A stretch of DNA of 64,000 nucleotides, taken from Chloroflexus aggregans DSM 9485 (lineage in GTDB: Bacteria > Chloroflexota > Chloroflexia > Chloroflexales > Chloroflexaceae). Made by a program: the position numbers and the translations under genes. The stretch lies in assembly GCF_000021945.1 (NCBI RefSeq), contig NC_011831.1, positions 2,679,353-2,743,352 of the forward strand. Reading direction: 5' to 3'. The notes below the pieces were generated by a model. The model had not been told where the DNA came from and searched no databases. It saw only the letters and a list, made by a program, of their open reading frames with translations. Positions 27,090 through 37,030 of this stretch are shown here, piece by piece (position 1 is the stretch's first letter; every line of letters begins with the position of its first letter).

Positions 27090-28217
27090 TTAGCGACCTT
27101 TGCCGAGAAAGGCGCGGATCGCGTCGTAAATATCATCACGATCGGCAATCTCAGCAATAACGATCCGGTCATCACCGCGCAGATACTCTTCCAGATCGTG
27201 CGCAAAGCGGCCCGAACCGTAGAGCGAGCGAACCTGACCGTAGCAGAACAGGTTGACCTTGGGTAACAACTCACGTTTGAGCAGCTCGACACATTCACGT
27301 GTATCACCGCCGCCCCAGTTATCACCGTCGGAGAAGTGGAACGGATAGATATTCCATTCGCTCGCCGGGTAGCGCTCGTCGATCAGCCGATTACAGAGTT
27401 TATACGCCGACGAAATCTTGGTGCCGCCACCTTCGCGAATGTGGTAAAAGGTCTGTTGATCAACCTCTTTGGCGGCTGCATCATGCACAATGTAGCGAAT
27501 CTCAATGGACTTATACTGCGAGCGCAACCAAGTCTCGATCCAGAACGCGGTCATGCGCACCAGCTCTTTCTGCTCGGACCCCATCGAACCCGACACATCC
27601 ATCATATAGATAATGACGGCGTTACTTTCGGGCATGAGGGTCTCTTTCCACGAGCGATAGCGCATATCCTCGGGGATAGGGACGACGAGCGGATTATTTA
27701 TATCATACTCACCAGAGGCGATCTGGCGTCGAAGGGCCTCTCGGTAGGTGCGCTTGAAATGACGCAAGGAGTTCGGACCGGTACGGCGAATACCGCTGTA
27801 CTTATCCTTCTCGCTGATCAGGTTCTTTTTCCCTTTGGGCTGAATATTGGGCAGTTGGAGTTCTTCACCGAGAATCTGAGCTAATTCTTCGATGGAAATA
27901 TCAACTTCAAGAATATGCTGGCCGGGTTCGGCGCCAGCCTGCCCTGCACCTTGTTGGCCGTCACCTTGCGCGATCGGGTCACCGACATCGCCATCACCCT
28001 GCCCAACACCACCGGCTTGTTTGGCGCCGTAGCGGAATTGGGGAATATCGATCTGCGGCATGGGAATACTGACGTAGCGTTGTCCTTGTCGCCCGATCAG
28101 TTCCCCCTGCGACATATATTTGCGCAGATCTTTTTTAATCCGCCCGCGTACAATTTCGCGGAAGCGGCTCAAATCACGTTCAGCGCGTTTCATTGACATC
28201 GACATAGGCGCACCCAT
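27090..28217 (-). CDS. yhbH: YhbH/YeaH family protein (DUF444, VWA-like)
   Basis: 375 aa; several starts are possible (28217, 28205, 28199) and none has a clear RBS. Middle VWA-like domain with [18 protein letters not shown] and [12 protein letters not shown], then [12 protein letters not shown] Gly/Gln-rich low-complexity stretch lies at ~85-120. Second gene of the prkA-yhbH-spoVR operon; proteins of this type are thought to be partners of the PrkA kinase. Cytoplasmic. Confidence 0.93.
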   Translation of the reverse strand: MGAPMSMSMKRAERDLSRFREIVRGRIKKDLRKYMSQGELIGRQGQRYVSIPMPQIDIPQFRYGAKQAGGVGQGDGDVGDPIAQGDGQQGAGQAGAEPGQHILEVDISIEELAQILGEELQLPNIQPKGKKNLISEKDKYSGIRRTGPNSLRHFKRTYREALRRQIASGEYDINNPLVVPIPEDMRYRSWKETLMPESNAVIIYMMDVSGSMGSEQKELVRMTAFWIETWLRSQYKSIEIRYIVHDAAAKEVDQQTFYHIREGGGTKISSAYKLCNRLIDERYPASEWNIYPFHFSDGDNWGGGDTRECVELLKRELLPKVNLFCYGQVRSLYGSGRFAHDLEEYLRGDDRIVIAEIADRDDIYDAIRAFLGKGR

Positions 28218-28323
28218 CTGGTAAACGAGGGAAGGATGGTCTGATCCTGTCCTCTTCCCTCACCACGCGACTGCGATGGCGGAACGACGTAAGCGTACCT
28301 ACTGCTCTAAACGGGTACGGGTT

Positions 28324-28346
28324 GGGGCGGCTATCAGAGCCGCCCC
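28324..28346 (-). terminator. perfect 9-bp GC hairpin between prkA and yhbH
   Basis: GGGGCGGCT (28324-28332) pairs exactly with AGCCGCCCC (28338-28346). It sits in the 182-base gap downstream of the prkA stop (minus direction) and upstream of yhbH. No T run, so it may attenuate rather than stop transcription, leaving PrkA in excess over the two downstream proteins (inference). Confidence 0.5.
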
Positions 28347-28399
28347 GGTGACGCTCTTTCATCGTAGACGCGAGCAATCTCATTTGTCACGTGCCGACT

Positions 28400-30484
28400 C
28401 TAGCGGCGTGTATCGCCACGGGCAAAGATCGACGCCACGTAATTCAGAACATCGGTCGCCGACTGCTCGTTGTAGCCGAAGTCACGGATCAACCGGGCCT
28501 TGACGACATCGATCTTCTCTTGGGTATCTTTATCGATCACCCGTGAGACGAGCGAGGTGAGCTTGATACTATCCTTCTGATCCTCGAACAGTTTTAGCTC
28601 AAGGGCCTTATGTAGTCGCTCGTTGGTACGGTAATCGAACGTCTTCCCCTCGATAGCCAGCGCCCCGATGTAGTTCATAATCTCACGGCGGAAGTCATCC
28701 TTACGCGACTCGGGGATATCGATCTTCTCCTCAATGCTGCGCATCAGGCGCTCATCGGGCTCTTCGTACTGACCGGTATAGCGGTTGCGAACCTTTTCGC
28801 GCTGGGTGTAGGCTTTGATGTTATCGATATAGTTCGCGCACAGCCGCTTGATCGCCTCTTCGTCAGCCGAGATGGCGCGTTGCACTTCGTTCTTCACAAT
28901 CTCGGTATACTCCTCGCGGACGACGGCCAGCAGGTCGCGGTAGCGTTTGCGCTGCTCTTCGTCGGTGATCAGTGCATGGTTCTTGAGGCCGCTCTCGAGT
29001 TCGTTCAGCACCATGAAGGGGTTGATGTAACCCTCTTCCTGATTACTGACCAGCGCATTCGAGATTTTGTCTTGAATGTAGCGTGGTGAAATACCCTCCA
29101 TCCCCTCGCGCACTGCCTCTTTGCGCAACTCCTTAATGTTGTCCTCAGTAAAGCCGGGCAACGTCTTCCCGTTGTAGAGCTTAAGCTTTTGCAGCAGGGT
29201 GAGGTTCGGCTTCTTCGGTTCTTCGAGGCGGGTGAGCACCGCCCACATAGCGGCCATCTCGAGCGTATGCGGCGCGATATGGACGCGCACCTTCTTCTTG
29301 TTGAAGTCGCGCTCGTAGATCCGTACCTCATCGCGCAAGCGGGTGACGTAAGGAATATCGATGCGGACGGTACGGTCTTTGAGGGCCTCCATAAACTCGT
29401 TATTTTCGAGACGGCGATATTCCGGCTCGTTGGTATGGCCGATGATCACCTCATCAATGTCGGTTTGCGCAAACTTCTTCGACTTGATACGATGCTCTTG
29501 AGACGCACCGAGCAGATCGTAGAGGAAGGCGACATCGAGCTTGAGCATCTCGACAAACTCGATGATGCCACGATTGGCGATATTAAACTCGCCGTCGAAG
29601 TTAAAAGCACGCGGATCAGAGTCCGATCCGTAGATCGCAATCTTACGGTAATTGATGTCACCGGTTAGTTCGGTGCTATCTTGATTCTTCTCGTCTTTGG
29701 GCTGGAAGGTGCCAATCCCGATCCGATCTTGCTCACTGAAGACAAGACGCCGCACACGAATATGGTTCATGACCTTAAGCCAATCACCATCGTAGTGCTG
29801 CATCAACTCGCGGAAGTGGAAGCGGCAGACCGGACACAGATCGCCTTCAACCCGGATATGGCGGTCGGGATCAAGGTTTTCGTTAATCCGCTCGATGAAC
29901 GGCGCACGCAACTCACGCGGAATGAGGTGCAGTGGTTCTTCGTGCATTGGGCACTTTTCCCATTCCGATTCGGGTACCTGTCGCCAATCGAAGGTGTCAT
30001 GGTTTTCGATGACACCGGGGTACCAGTCGTAGGTGTACAGTGCGCCTTCTTCGGTGCGGGAATAGTGCTCGAGACCACGTTTCAGTCGGCGCACGATGGT
30101 CGATTTCGACGAACCGACCGGCCCGTGCAAGAGCAGCACCCGCTTTTCGGTACCATAGCCGCGTGCCGCTCCTTTGAAGAAGTTAACCAGCCGCATGAGC
30201 GGGATTTCGAGGCCGAAGATGGCATCATCGCCGTCGAACGACTCGTCGGAGAAGAACTTGTAGCGAATGAGTCGTTTCTTGGCGTCGATAAATTCCTCGG
30301 TGCCATACGACATAATCATGTCGTAGACCCGCTGAAAGGCGTTACGGGCAACTTGTGGCTTGCGGACAACAATGTCGAGATACTCGGCAAAGGTCCCGCG
30401 CCAGTTAAGCTGTTGAAATTGGCGGCGATCCTGCTGCTCGCCGATCATCTTCATCAGCTCGAAACCGGATAAAGTCATGCTCAT
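28400..30484 (-). CDS. prkA: PrkA serine protein kinase / AAA+ protein
   Basis: 694 aa. ATG at 30484 (or 30478) follows CAGGAGG. The PrkA AAA domain is complete, with the Walker A motif GPVGSSKST at residues 121-129 and a [12 protein letters not shown] / CPVCRFHF cysteine pair region that resembles a metal-binding insertion (~172 and ~218). The C-terminal ~250 residues are helical and match the PrkA C-terminal domain. PrkA proteins phosphorylate proteins and/or act as AAA+ proteases in stress responses. First gene of its operon. Confidence 0.95.
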   Translation of the reverse strand: MSMTLSGFELMKMIGEQQDRRQFQQLNWRGTFAEYLDIVVRKPQVARNAFQRVYDMIMSYGTEEFIDAKKRLIRYKFFSDESFDGDDAIFGLEIPLMRLVNFFKGAARGYGTEKRVLLLHGPVGSSKSTIVRRLKRGLEHYSRTEEGALYTYDWYPGVIENHDTFDWRQVPESEWEKCPMHEEPLHLIPRELRAPFIERINENLDPDRHIRVEGDLCPVCRFHFRELMQHYDGDWLKVMNHIRVRRLVFSEQDRIGIGTFQPKDEKNQDSTELTGDINYRKIAIYGSDSDPRAFNFDGEFNIANRGIIEFVEMLKLDVAFLYDLLGASQEHRIKSKKFAQTDIDEVIIGHTNEPEYRRLENNEFMEALKDRTVRIDIPYVTRLRDEVRIYERDFNKKKVRVHIAPHTLEMAAMWAVLTRLEEPKKPNLTLLQKLKLYNGKTLPGFTEDNIKELRKEAVREGMEGISPRYIQDKISNALVSNQEEGYINPFMVLNELESGLKNHALITDEEQRKRYRDLLAVVREEYTEIVKNEVQRAISADEEAIKRLCANYIDNIKAYTQREKVRNRYTGQYEEPDERLMRSIEEKIDIPESRKDDFRREIMNYIGALAIEGKTFDYRTNERLHKALELKLFEDQKDSIKLTSLVSRVIDKDTQEKIDVVKARLIRDFGYNEQSATDVLNYVASIFARGDTRR

Positions 30485-30506
30485 ACATCCTCCTGCTGAG
30501 GGGTGT

Positions 30507-30528
30507 CCTCACCGACGATCCGGTGAGG
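30507..30528 (-). promoter_or_regulatory. leader hairpin upstream of prkA
   Basis: CCTCACCG (30507-30514) and CGGTGAGG (30521-30528) form a perfect hairpin about 20 bases upstream of the prkA start, immediately before its ribosome-binding site. It could influence translation. The rest of 30485-30785 holds no gene I can support; promoters for prkA and the divergent CvpA-like gene should be there. Confidence 0.4.
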
Positions 30529-30785
30529 TGTGTGATGGGGCGCGGATGAGCATCAACGTCGGGGGTGATGCTCTCCCACAACCAGGATGCCAACGTGCAG
30601 GGTACGAACTGGCAGGTGGGCGGTGGTGTTACCGCGTGCCAGTGAGCTCGCGCGCCGTATGTGACAGCTTTGCGTGCTCTGGGAAGCAAAACGAGGAATC
30701 TTTCAGGTGAAGGTATTATATCAAGGTGTTTATCGCCCGTCAAGAACTTTATGTCGTGTTGATCATTTGTTCAGGGAGGTCATCG

Positions 30786-31301
30786 GTGACAAACGTAGAT
30801 CTGGTGATAATTGTGGTGGTGGGACTGTTTACGATTTTCGGGATGTATTGGGGTATCATCCGCCAGGTGTTGGCCGTGGTTGGTTTGGTGGTGGGTCTGA
30901 TGCTGGCCGGTCAGTATGGGTCTGAAGTCGCCGTATGGTTAGGCTCGTTTATTACCGACCCAAATCTTGCCCAGAGTGTCGGGTTTATCCTGGTACTGTT
31001 GACGGTCAGTAGTGTGAGCAGTTTGATTGCTTCGTTATTACACTCGTTAGCGGGGTTGGTATTCTTGGGTTGGCTCGATCATCTCCTGGGTGGTGTTCTC
31101 GGTTTGGTGCAGGGGGTCTTGGCGGTAGCGGCGGTATTGATCGTGTTGGTGGTGTTTCCGATTGATCCGTACAGTGGTTGGTTACGTAGTTCGTTGCTGG
31201 CCGGCTGGGTGTTGCGTTTGGGTGAGCCCCTAACCTTGCTGCTCCCGGATCTGTTTGCCGCGGCTGTGCGTACATTTAATGAATTTGGTATCTTGCCGTG
31301 A
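30786..31301 (+). CDS. CvpA-family membrane protein
   Basis: 171 aa from the GTG at 30786, which has GGGAGG six bases upstream; a longer frame from 30726 lacks support. Four hydrophobic segments (VDLVIIVVVGLFTIFGMYWG, QVLAVVGLVVGLMLAG, FILVLLTVSSVSSLIASLL, VLGLVQGVLAVAAVLIVLVV) match the colicin V production protein family. The first segment followed by GxxxG is typical. Role in the cell is poorly defined. Its 3' end overlaps the convergent glycosyltransferase gene by 26 bases. Confidence 0.85.
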   Translation: MTNVDLVIIVVVGLFTIFGMYWGIIRQVLAVVGLVVGLMLAGQYGSEVAVWLGSFITDPNLAQSVGFILVLLTVSSVSSLIASLLHSLAGLVFLGWLDHLLGGVLGLVQGVLAVAAVLIVLVVFPIDPYSGWLRSSLLAGWVLRLGEPLTLLLPDLFAAAVRTFNEFGILP

Positions 31302-32595
31302 GGCGTGTGGGCATGTTACCGCCCCTATCCCGGTGAGCTAGTGCCGTATAGAGCGCCTCGTAGCGGGGTAGTAACCGGTTGGCGTCGAAACGTTCAGCGG
31401 CGGTGGCGCGCGCGGCAGCGCCAAGGCGTTGACGCAGAGCCGGGTCGTTGAGTAGTCGGATAACCCACTCTACCATCGTCGCGACGGTTGGGGCGAGGAT
31501 GCCGGTTTCACCATGCCTGATGATGTCGGGGGTACCGCCGGTCGGCATAGCAATGATCGGTGCGCCGAGCGCGGCTGCTTCGATGAGCGCACGGGCTAGC
31601 GGTTCACCCCAATTTGATGGGAAGAGTAGGACATCGCAACGAGCCGTCAGACGGAGTAGTTCGTCGTGTTCGACCCAGGCCAGTACCCTTCCAGATACGC
31701 CACTGGTCGCTAACGCACGATCAATCGCAGGGCGCAAGGCACCATCACCGGCAATGAGGAGGGTGAAGGGAGGAAGCTCGTTCTGGCGGGTGGCAAGGTC
31801 GTTGATCACGTCAATCAGGAGTTCCGCCCCTTTGTTTGCTTCGAGTTTGCCGGCAAACAGCACAAGGGTACCTTCCCACGTGGTCTGAGGTGGCGTTGCA
31901 GCGATTGCGTCACTCGCGGCAATATCAACCATGTTGGGTAGCACGTGAATGCGCGCCGGATCGACGATCCCGGTCAGCCGGCGGGCGATGTAGTTGCTGG
32001 GTGCGATCACCGCATCAGCTTGAGCGAGCAGGGTTGCACGCTTGCGCAGATGGGCGACGATGTAGGGAATGGCCGGCCACGCCAATACCCCGCGTAGCGG
32101 GCCGAGACGACCGATGAGATCGGTGGCAATCGCCGGGAGCGATCGACCCGGGTGTGGAATCCGGTTGCCGTGTAACCCGGTGGCAAAATAGTCCCACGGC
32201 CAATGGTCACGTACTGTGACGACGACCGGTACGCCGAGGGAAGCACCGGCTATGACGGCAGCAGCAGCGGTTTGGGTGTGTTGGGCGTGAATGATATCCA
32301 CCCCACCGAGGTCGCGCACGGTGGTCATCAGCGTTTGGGCCAGGCGCGGCCAGAAGCGTTCGTAGCGAAAATAGTTTTGAATGAAGGGAATGGAGGGTGC
32401 AGCATATGGGACACGCTGCACCGGCAGATGACCATTATGGTCAATAAGAGGCTTACGGCACGGTGTGCGGCACGGTACGATTACCCGTACCTGATGGCCA
32501 CGTGTTTGTAAGCCGATAGCTAAGGCATACGCACTCCACGCTGCTCCGCCTCGCCCATCGGGTGGGAAGACATCTGACGGAATGAGGATGCGCAT
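31276..32595 (-). CDS. GT4 family glycosyltransferase
   Basis: 439 aa. N-terminal PSDVFPPDGRGGAAWSAY (Gly-rich donor loop) and HAQHTQTAAAAVIA, C-terminal GKLEANKGAELLIDVI, GRVLAWVEHDELLRL and the EX7E-type region PLARALIEAAALGAPIIA. GT-B fold transferring sugar from a nucleotide donor, for example in surface glycan or lipid glycosylation. It is six bases downstream of the dynamin-like gene, so probably one transcript. Confidence 0.92.
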   Translation of the reverse strand: MRILIPSDVFPPDGRGGAAWSAYALAIGLQTRGHQVRVIVPCRTPCRKPLIDHNGHLPVQRVPYAAPSIPFIQNYFRYERFWPRLAQTLMTTVRDLGGVDIIHAQHTQTAAAAVIAGASLGVPVVVTVRDHWPWDYFATGLHGNRIPHPGRSLPAIATDLIGRLGPLRGVLAWPAIPYIVAHLRKRATLLAQADAVIAPSNYIARRLTGIVDPARIHVLPNMVDIAASDAIAATPPQTTWEGTLVLFAGKLEANKGAELLIDVINDLATRQNELPPFTLLIAGDGALRPAIDRALATSGVSGRVLAWVEHDELLRLTARCDVLLFPSNWGEPLARALIEAAALGAPIIAMPTGGTPDIIRHGETGILAPTVATMVEWVIRLLNDPALRQRLGAAARATAAERFDANRLLPRYEALYTALAHRDRGGNMPTRLTARYQIH

Positions 32596-32601
32596 GGTTA
32601 C

Positions 32602-34365
32602 TCACCCGACCTGCTTAGCAAATTTCTCCACCGCGACGGCAAGATCAGAGAATGTGCGCTGCAAATCGAGTAATTGCTCTTGCTGGGCACGAACAAAGCG
32701 GATGAACGGTGCATTGCGTTCACGGATTTGGAGGATCGTGCGTTCGCTTTCGCGCTCGATCTGTTGGCGCAGCCCTTTGCGCAACTGTTCACGCACTTCA
32801 TCAATCTTTTTACGCAGCGTCTCTTTGGCTTGACGGCGTTTGGCCGGTAAAATAGCGAGACCGAGGCCGGCAACGGTTAATGCCGCCAGAATGCCGGTCA
32901 TATCGAGCAGGACGGTGTGAAAGATAGCGACCAACGTCGCGCCAAGACCCAATGCTCCAACACCGGTAATGGCTGTGGCTGCAACTGAGGATTGGAGTTC
33001 ACCGGCGAGTTGTTGCGCCTCGGCTTGCCGGTCGTAACCGGCGATAGCGGTATGAGCTGCCTGTCCGATACGTTCGAGTAACGCTTGTCGGTTGTACGCG
33101 AAGCTCCCGCCGACACTCCCCACTATCTGTTCGCGATACGCTAAGGTACGTTGCTGAATAAACTCGTCAACACTCTGTTGCAGACGAAGGTTCTTTTCCA
33201 TCAACCAATCGATGAGTTTTTGCACTTGTTTGTCGATCTGCTGATAGGCATCACCGATCACCGTTTCCTCAAACGCAGCGCGCAGACGGTCGGCGTCGAT
33301 CAACTCGCGAATCCGAGTGAGGCGGATCGTCTCATCGCAAAAGCGCTCGCCGCGCTCTTGCAGTGAGGTTAGCACATGGTCGATCTCGGCGAGATAATAC
33401 TCGGCATCTTGTCGTAACTCATCACCAAACAGCGCCAACTGGCGGTCAATCTGGTCGAGAGCGTGAATATCATCACGCAACGTCGCGAGACGGTCTTCGG
33501 TTGCAGTGAGATATTTGGTCGTAATCCGACGAGCTACACCGATTGGTGACAGTACCTTGAGGCGGAAACGGGTCTCTTCATCGAGCGTATCGATGACAAA
33601 ATGTTCGATGGCCGCCATCCCACTCGCTTGCCACTGTTCATCGGCACCGTTGCCGGTTTGCTGACGAGCTTGTAAGGCTCGGCGAGCAGAGACCATAAAC
33701 AGTTCAGGTGATTGTTCAAGAACACGGTTGACGTGTTCTCGGACAAATTGCGCCACTTGATCTTGCTCGGCCGTGGTGAGAATATCGGCTTTATTGATCA
33801 CTACGACGATCTTTTTGCCCCACTCTTTGATCAGTTCAAGAAAAGCGCGTTCGCTTTCGGTAAAGGGGCGGTCGGCCGATGTAAGAAAGATCACTAAGTC
33901 GGCTCGCGGAATATAGTCGCGCGTTAACCGTTCGTGATGACGGATTACGGCGTTGGTACCGGGTGTATCGACTACCGTCAACTGGCGGAGAATATCGGCC
34001 GGATAGTGGTGTAGTCGCAGACCGGGTTCGATCAGCTCGTCGAACGGTTCAGGACCATATTTGAGCAGCGTAATCGCATCAGTCGTTGGCGTAACCCCTT
34101 CGGGAAGCACTTGCGCGCCGAGCAAGGCGTTGAGGAACGTCGATTTGCCAGAATTAAACTCACCGGCTACCACGATCAAAAACAGTTCTCGCAAACTAGC
34201 CCGACTGCCTTCGAGCGCGTTACGGTCGGCCGGATCAACATCGGTGAAGCGCTCAAGGGCGGCGCCAATCCGTTGTAAGAGTTCCTCTAATTCGGTTAAG
34301 ATCGCGTCTTGCTGTTCGGTCGTGAGGCGACGACGGCGAAAAAGGCCAAAAGGCAGTGTTATCAC
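32602..34365 (-). CDS. bacterial dynamin-like GTPase
   Basis: About 587 aa from the GTG at 34365, preceded by GAGGAGG; a GTG at 34377 is in frame. GTPase motifs: P-loop GEFNSGKST (~68-76), the switch Thr in TPTTDAITLL, DTPGTNAVI and NKADIL. The middle and C-terminal parts are long helices with two hydrophobic segments (~485-525, ITGVGALGLGATLVAIFHTV and ILAALTVAGLGLAILP), as in membrane-remodelling dynamin-like proteins. Acts on membranes by oligomerising. Second of three genes on the strand. Confidence 0.9.
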   Translation of the reverse strand: MITLPFGLFRRRRLTTEQQDAILTELEELLQRIGAALERFTDVDPADRNALEGSRASLRELFLIVVAGEFNSGKSTFLNALLGAQVLPEGVTPTTDAITLLKYGPEPFDELIEPGLRLHHYPADILRQLTVVDTPGTNAVIRHHERLTRDYIPRADLVIFLTSADRPFTESERAFLELIKEWGKKIVVVINKADILTTAEQDQVAQFVREHVNRVLEQSPELFMVSARRALQARQQTGNGADEQWQASGMAAIEHFVIDTLDEETRFRLKVLSPIGVARRITTKYLTATEDRLATLRDDIHALDQIDRQLALFGDELRQDAEYYLAEIDHVLTSLQERGERFCDETIRLTRIRELIDADRLRAAFEETVIGDAYQQIDKQVQKLIDWLMEKNLRLQQSVDEFIQQRTLAYREQIVGSVGGSFAYNRQALLERIGQAAHTAIAGYDRQAEAQQLAGELQSSVAATAITGVGALGLGATLVAIFHTVLLDMTGILAALTVAGLGLAILPAKRRQAKETLRKKIDEVREQLRKGLRQQIERESERTILQIRERNAPFIRFVRAQQEQLLDLQRTFSDLAVAVEKFAKQVG

Positions 34366-34398
34366 ATTCCTCCTCACACATATTACGATGTGGATACC

Positions 34399-34743
34399 TT
34401 AAACACCGAGATTGCGGGCCACGACTGCCAGGGCCGCCAATGCAAGAGCCAACCCGAAGACACCGTACAACAATCCGGGGGCGAGGTTGGCCCGATTCAC
34501 CACCTGACGCCGGGATGGTCCGCTCGTCTCGATACGACGGCCTCGCCAATAGGTAACTCGAGTCGATGGGCGAGTGCCGGGTAGGTCAATACCAAGCGTT
34601 TGGGCTGCCTGGTAGAGTAACCAACCGGCGGGTATGGCTAGCGCCAGCGCGGTGAGTGGCCACGGCAGACTGCGGGTGTTCGCGAGCACAACAATAATGA
34701 TAAGTAGCGCAATCCAGCGCCAGTCAAAACGAAGCGCAGGCAT
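34399..34743 (-). CDS. small membrane protein
   Basis: 114 aa, ATG preceded by AAAGGAG. Two hydrophobic segments at the N-terminus (WIALLIIIVVLANT, PLTALALAIPAGWLLY), a basic loop with TYWRGRRIETSGPSRRQ (~64-80), and a C-terminal membrane segment. No family recognised. Sits just upstream of the dynamin-like gene and is probably cotranscribed with it. Confidence 0.75.
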   Translation of the reverse strand: MPALRFDWRWIALLIIIVVLANTRSLPWPLTALALAIPAGWLLYQAAQTLGIDLPGTRPSTRVTYWRGRRIETSGPSRRQVVNRANLAPGLLYGVFGLALALAALAVVARNLGV

Positions 34744-34867
34744 AGATCACTCCTTTCCTATATGGCGCATGATAGCATATCTGGAACAGTAGGGTAGTGT
34801 GTGCAATTGGAGCGGTGGAGTGGCGGTTGCCGGAGATGAAACGGTGATTGGAGATAGGTCAAGGAGA

Positions 34868-34885
34868 GGCATAGGTTCCTATGCC
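34868..34885. terminator. 8-bp hairpin after the response regulator
   Basis: GGCATAGG (34868-34875) pairs with CCTATGCC (34878-34885), with flanking AAGG/CCTT complementarity. It lies 25 bases downstream of the minus-strand response-regulator stop. Weak T content. Confidence 0.45.
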
Positions 34886-34909
34886 CCTTCCTTTCTCCCC
34901 ACCTATCAC

Positions 34910-35305
34910 CTAATTGTTCACCACACCATTGGCAGAATGATGCAACGCCTGGACAACCAACGGTGCTAGTTCACGCAGCTCAATCGGCTTAGCTGCGTAC
35001 AATTCCACTCCAAGTGCCTGCATCCGTGCCCGTAAACCGGGGGTATCGTAAGCAGTGAGGGCAAGGATCGGCAGGTAGGGCCGGTAGGTACGCACGGCCC
35101 GGATTAGCGCAGCAGCGGCGCCGTAGGGACTTGGATCAACGATCAACAGATCAACATTCCCGTTGGCACACGCTAGCCACGCCTCATTTGCGTTCGTGGT
35201 TGCCTGCACAATCACCTCATCGCCAAGCAATGTCTGCAAGCCACGCTGGGTGATGAGCGCTGCGGTTGGGTCATCGTCGTAAACTAGAATACGATAAGCC
35301 GCCAT
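34910..35305 (-). CDS. response regulator receiver protein
   Basis: 131 aa from the ATG at 35305 (GGAAG eight bases upstream; the open frame continues further 5' without a family-like start). Receiver features: acidic YDDD near the start, phosphoacceptor Asp in LLIVDPSPYGAA, Thr in ILALTAYDT, Lys in LYAAKPIEL. No output domain. Same strand as the GAF histidine kinase upstream (stop at 35487). Confidence 0.85.
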   Translation of the reverse strand: MAAYRILVYDDDPTAALITQRGLQTLLGDEVIVQATTNANEAWLACANGNVDLLIVDPSPYGAAAALIRAVRTYRPYLPILALTAYDTPGLRARMQALGVELYAAKPIELRELAPLVVQALHHSANGVVNN

Positions 35306-35486
35306 GGTACCAGCTTCCAGCTTTTTGGCGTGTATTGGTGGGAGCCAAAGACTATGCTCTGAGGGTATGCTACTCTGTTGCTCGGCGGTCGGCGATACTT
35401 GAGCTAACAACGTATAGTGGTGAAGCGATAACAAAAATACAGCATCGTATGACGATGCCTTCCTTACTCAATCCGTCTCGTAGCGA

Positions 35487-36914
35487 TTACTGCCCCTGAG
35501 CGACTGCCGTTGGTGGCGGTTCCAGTGGCAGCAAAATTGTAAAGGTCGTACCAACGCCGGGTTGACTGTCAACGAGGATTCGTCCGCCGTGCTGTGTAAT
35601 GATATGTGCGCTAATCGCAAGACCAAGGCCGGTACCGTGAGGTTTGGTGGTGTAAAATGGCTCGAAGAGATGGGGAATATGCTCAGGATCGATCCCGACG
35701 CCCGTATCGCTAATCGAGACAGCCAGCGTCATTGGCTCCTCAGGTCGGCTAGCGATCAATTCGCTACGCACGGTGAGTTCGCCACCACCGGGCATTGCAT
35801 CACAGGCGTTCAGAATAATGTTCAAAAACACTTGACGCAACTGATCGGCATGGGCCACGATCGGCGGTAGATCGGGCGCTAGTTGGGTATGTACCGTGAC
35901 GTGGCTATGGCGTAGATGGGTTGTCACTAATTCGAGCGTCTCGCGCAGCAGCGCATTGATGTTGGCATTAGTGAGTTCACCGCGTGAAGGACGGTAGAAA
36001 TCGCGCATGCGAGTAATGATGCGTGCGATCCGGCTCAGCTCTTGTTGCGCAATCGTCAGAAAGGTACGTTGTGGTGCGTCGGGGGGCAAATCTTGTTCAA
36101 CCAGATACAGGCTATTACGGGCAGCGTAGAGGGGATTGTTGATCTCGTGGGCCACTGAAGCTGACAATTCACCGACCGCAGCCAGCTTGGCACTTTGCAG
36201 CAGTTGTGCTTGAGCTGCATTAAGGCGAGCTTCAGCTTCGGCGCGCAGCGATTGGGTGAGGGCTAAATCGTGCTGCAACGCGGTAGCACGCTGACGCTGA
36301 TGGATTTCATCGATCGCAATGACGGTCAGATCGGCGAGTGCCTGTACAAATGGCAGATCACGCGGGTGATACAGATGCGAGAGTTGCTCGCTGCAGACGA
36401 TCAGCACTCCCATCCGTTGCCGTTCAATTCGCAACGGGGCTAACAAGACGCTCTGCGGCCATTGACGACTGTCACGTACCAACGTCGCCTCAGGTTGCTG
36501 CTGATGCAAGAGATACTCCAACTCCGGCCCGTTGATGAGTAAAGCTCGTGGGGCCTTAGCCCCTATCCCGGCCAAGATCGAACAGAAAAGCGGTGTGGTA
36601 TGTTCGGGTGCCGAGGCCCGTAGTTGCAGCCGCTCTTCCGGTTCGTGCTCGAACAAATAGATATAAGCCGTCGCTGTTCCCGGAAATAACTCTATGGCCC
36701 GTTGCACGACGATCGTGACAACCGTATCAATATCGTGGGCGATTAAGAGCGCAGCCGATACCGACAACAGCGCTGCCAGTCGTCGATTCAGATCACGGTT
36801 GTGTTGTAAATATAATGCAGCTTCGCGTTCGAGAGCGGCGATTCGACTTTGGGCTGCCTGCAATTCGCGTTCGAGTTTGGCAATATATGCGATCGCATCC
36901 TCGCGCTCGATCAT
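35487..36914 (-). CDS. GAF-domain histidine kinase (NtrB-like)
   Basis: 475 aa. N-terminal coiled coil (~1-40), GAF-like sensor (~50-205), second coiled coil, then HisKA with His256 in SVAHEINNPLYAARNSL (the HEINNP form) and HATPase boxes LNIILNACDAM, DTGVGI and GTGLGLAI. Cytosolic. Divergent from an OmpR-type regulator gene, a likely partner, with the single-domain regulator downstream as a second candidate. Confidence 0.92.
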   Translation of the reverse strand: MIEREDAIAYIAKLERELQAAQSRIAALEREAALYLQHNRDLNRRLAALLSVSAALLIAHDIDTVVTIVVQRAIELFPGTATAYIYLFEHEPEERLQLRASAPEHTTPLFCSILAGIGAKAPRALLINGPELEYLLHQQQPEATLVRDSRQWPQSVLLAPLRIERQRMGVLIVCSEQLSHLYHPRDLPFVQALADLTVIAIDEIHQRQRATALQHDLALTQSLRAEAEARLNAAQAQLLQSAKLAAVGELSASVAHEINNPLYAARNSLYLVEQDLPPDAPQRTFLTIAQQELSRIARIITRMRDFYRPSRGELTNANINALLRETLELVTTHLRHSHVTVHTQLAPDLPPIVAHADQLRQVFLNIILNACDAMPGGGELTVRSELIASRPEEPMTLAVSISDTGVGIDPEHIPHLFEPFYTTKPHGTGLGLAISAHIITQHGGRILVDSQPGVGTTFTILLPLEPPPTAVAQGQ

Positions 36915-36967
36915 AGCGTTTCTCTCCCCTCTAGGGACTGCACCACTCGTGCCGTTGACCTCACTGC

Positions 36968-36996
36968 TTGCTCATGCTATGATAAACCAATAATAA
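36968..36996 (+). promoter_or_regulatory. candidate promoter of the OmpR-type regulator
   Basis: TTGCTC (36968-36973) and TAATAA (36991-36996) are 17 bases apart, 35 bases before the ATG, in the divergent gap between kinase and regulator. Confidence 0.45.
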
Positions 36997-37030
36997 TCCC
37001 AACTATAGTCGCAATTCAGACGGAGTGCAA

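Noticed and set aside
29681-30472. 263-codon plus-strand frame opposite prkA
   Set aside because: It is the antisense of a strongly conserved PrkA coding region; no RBS and no known motif.
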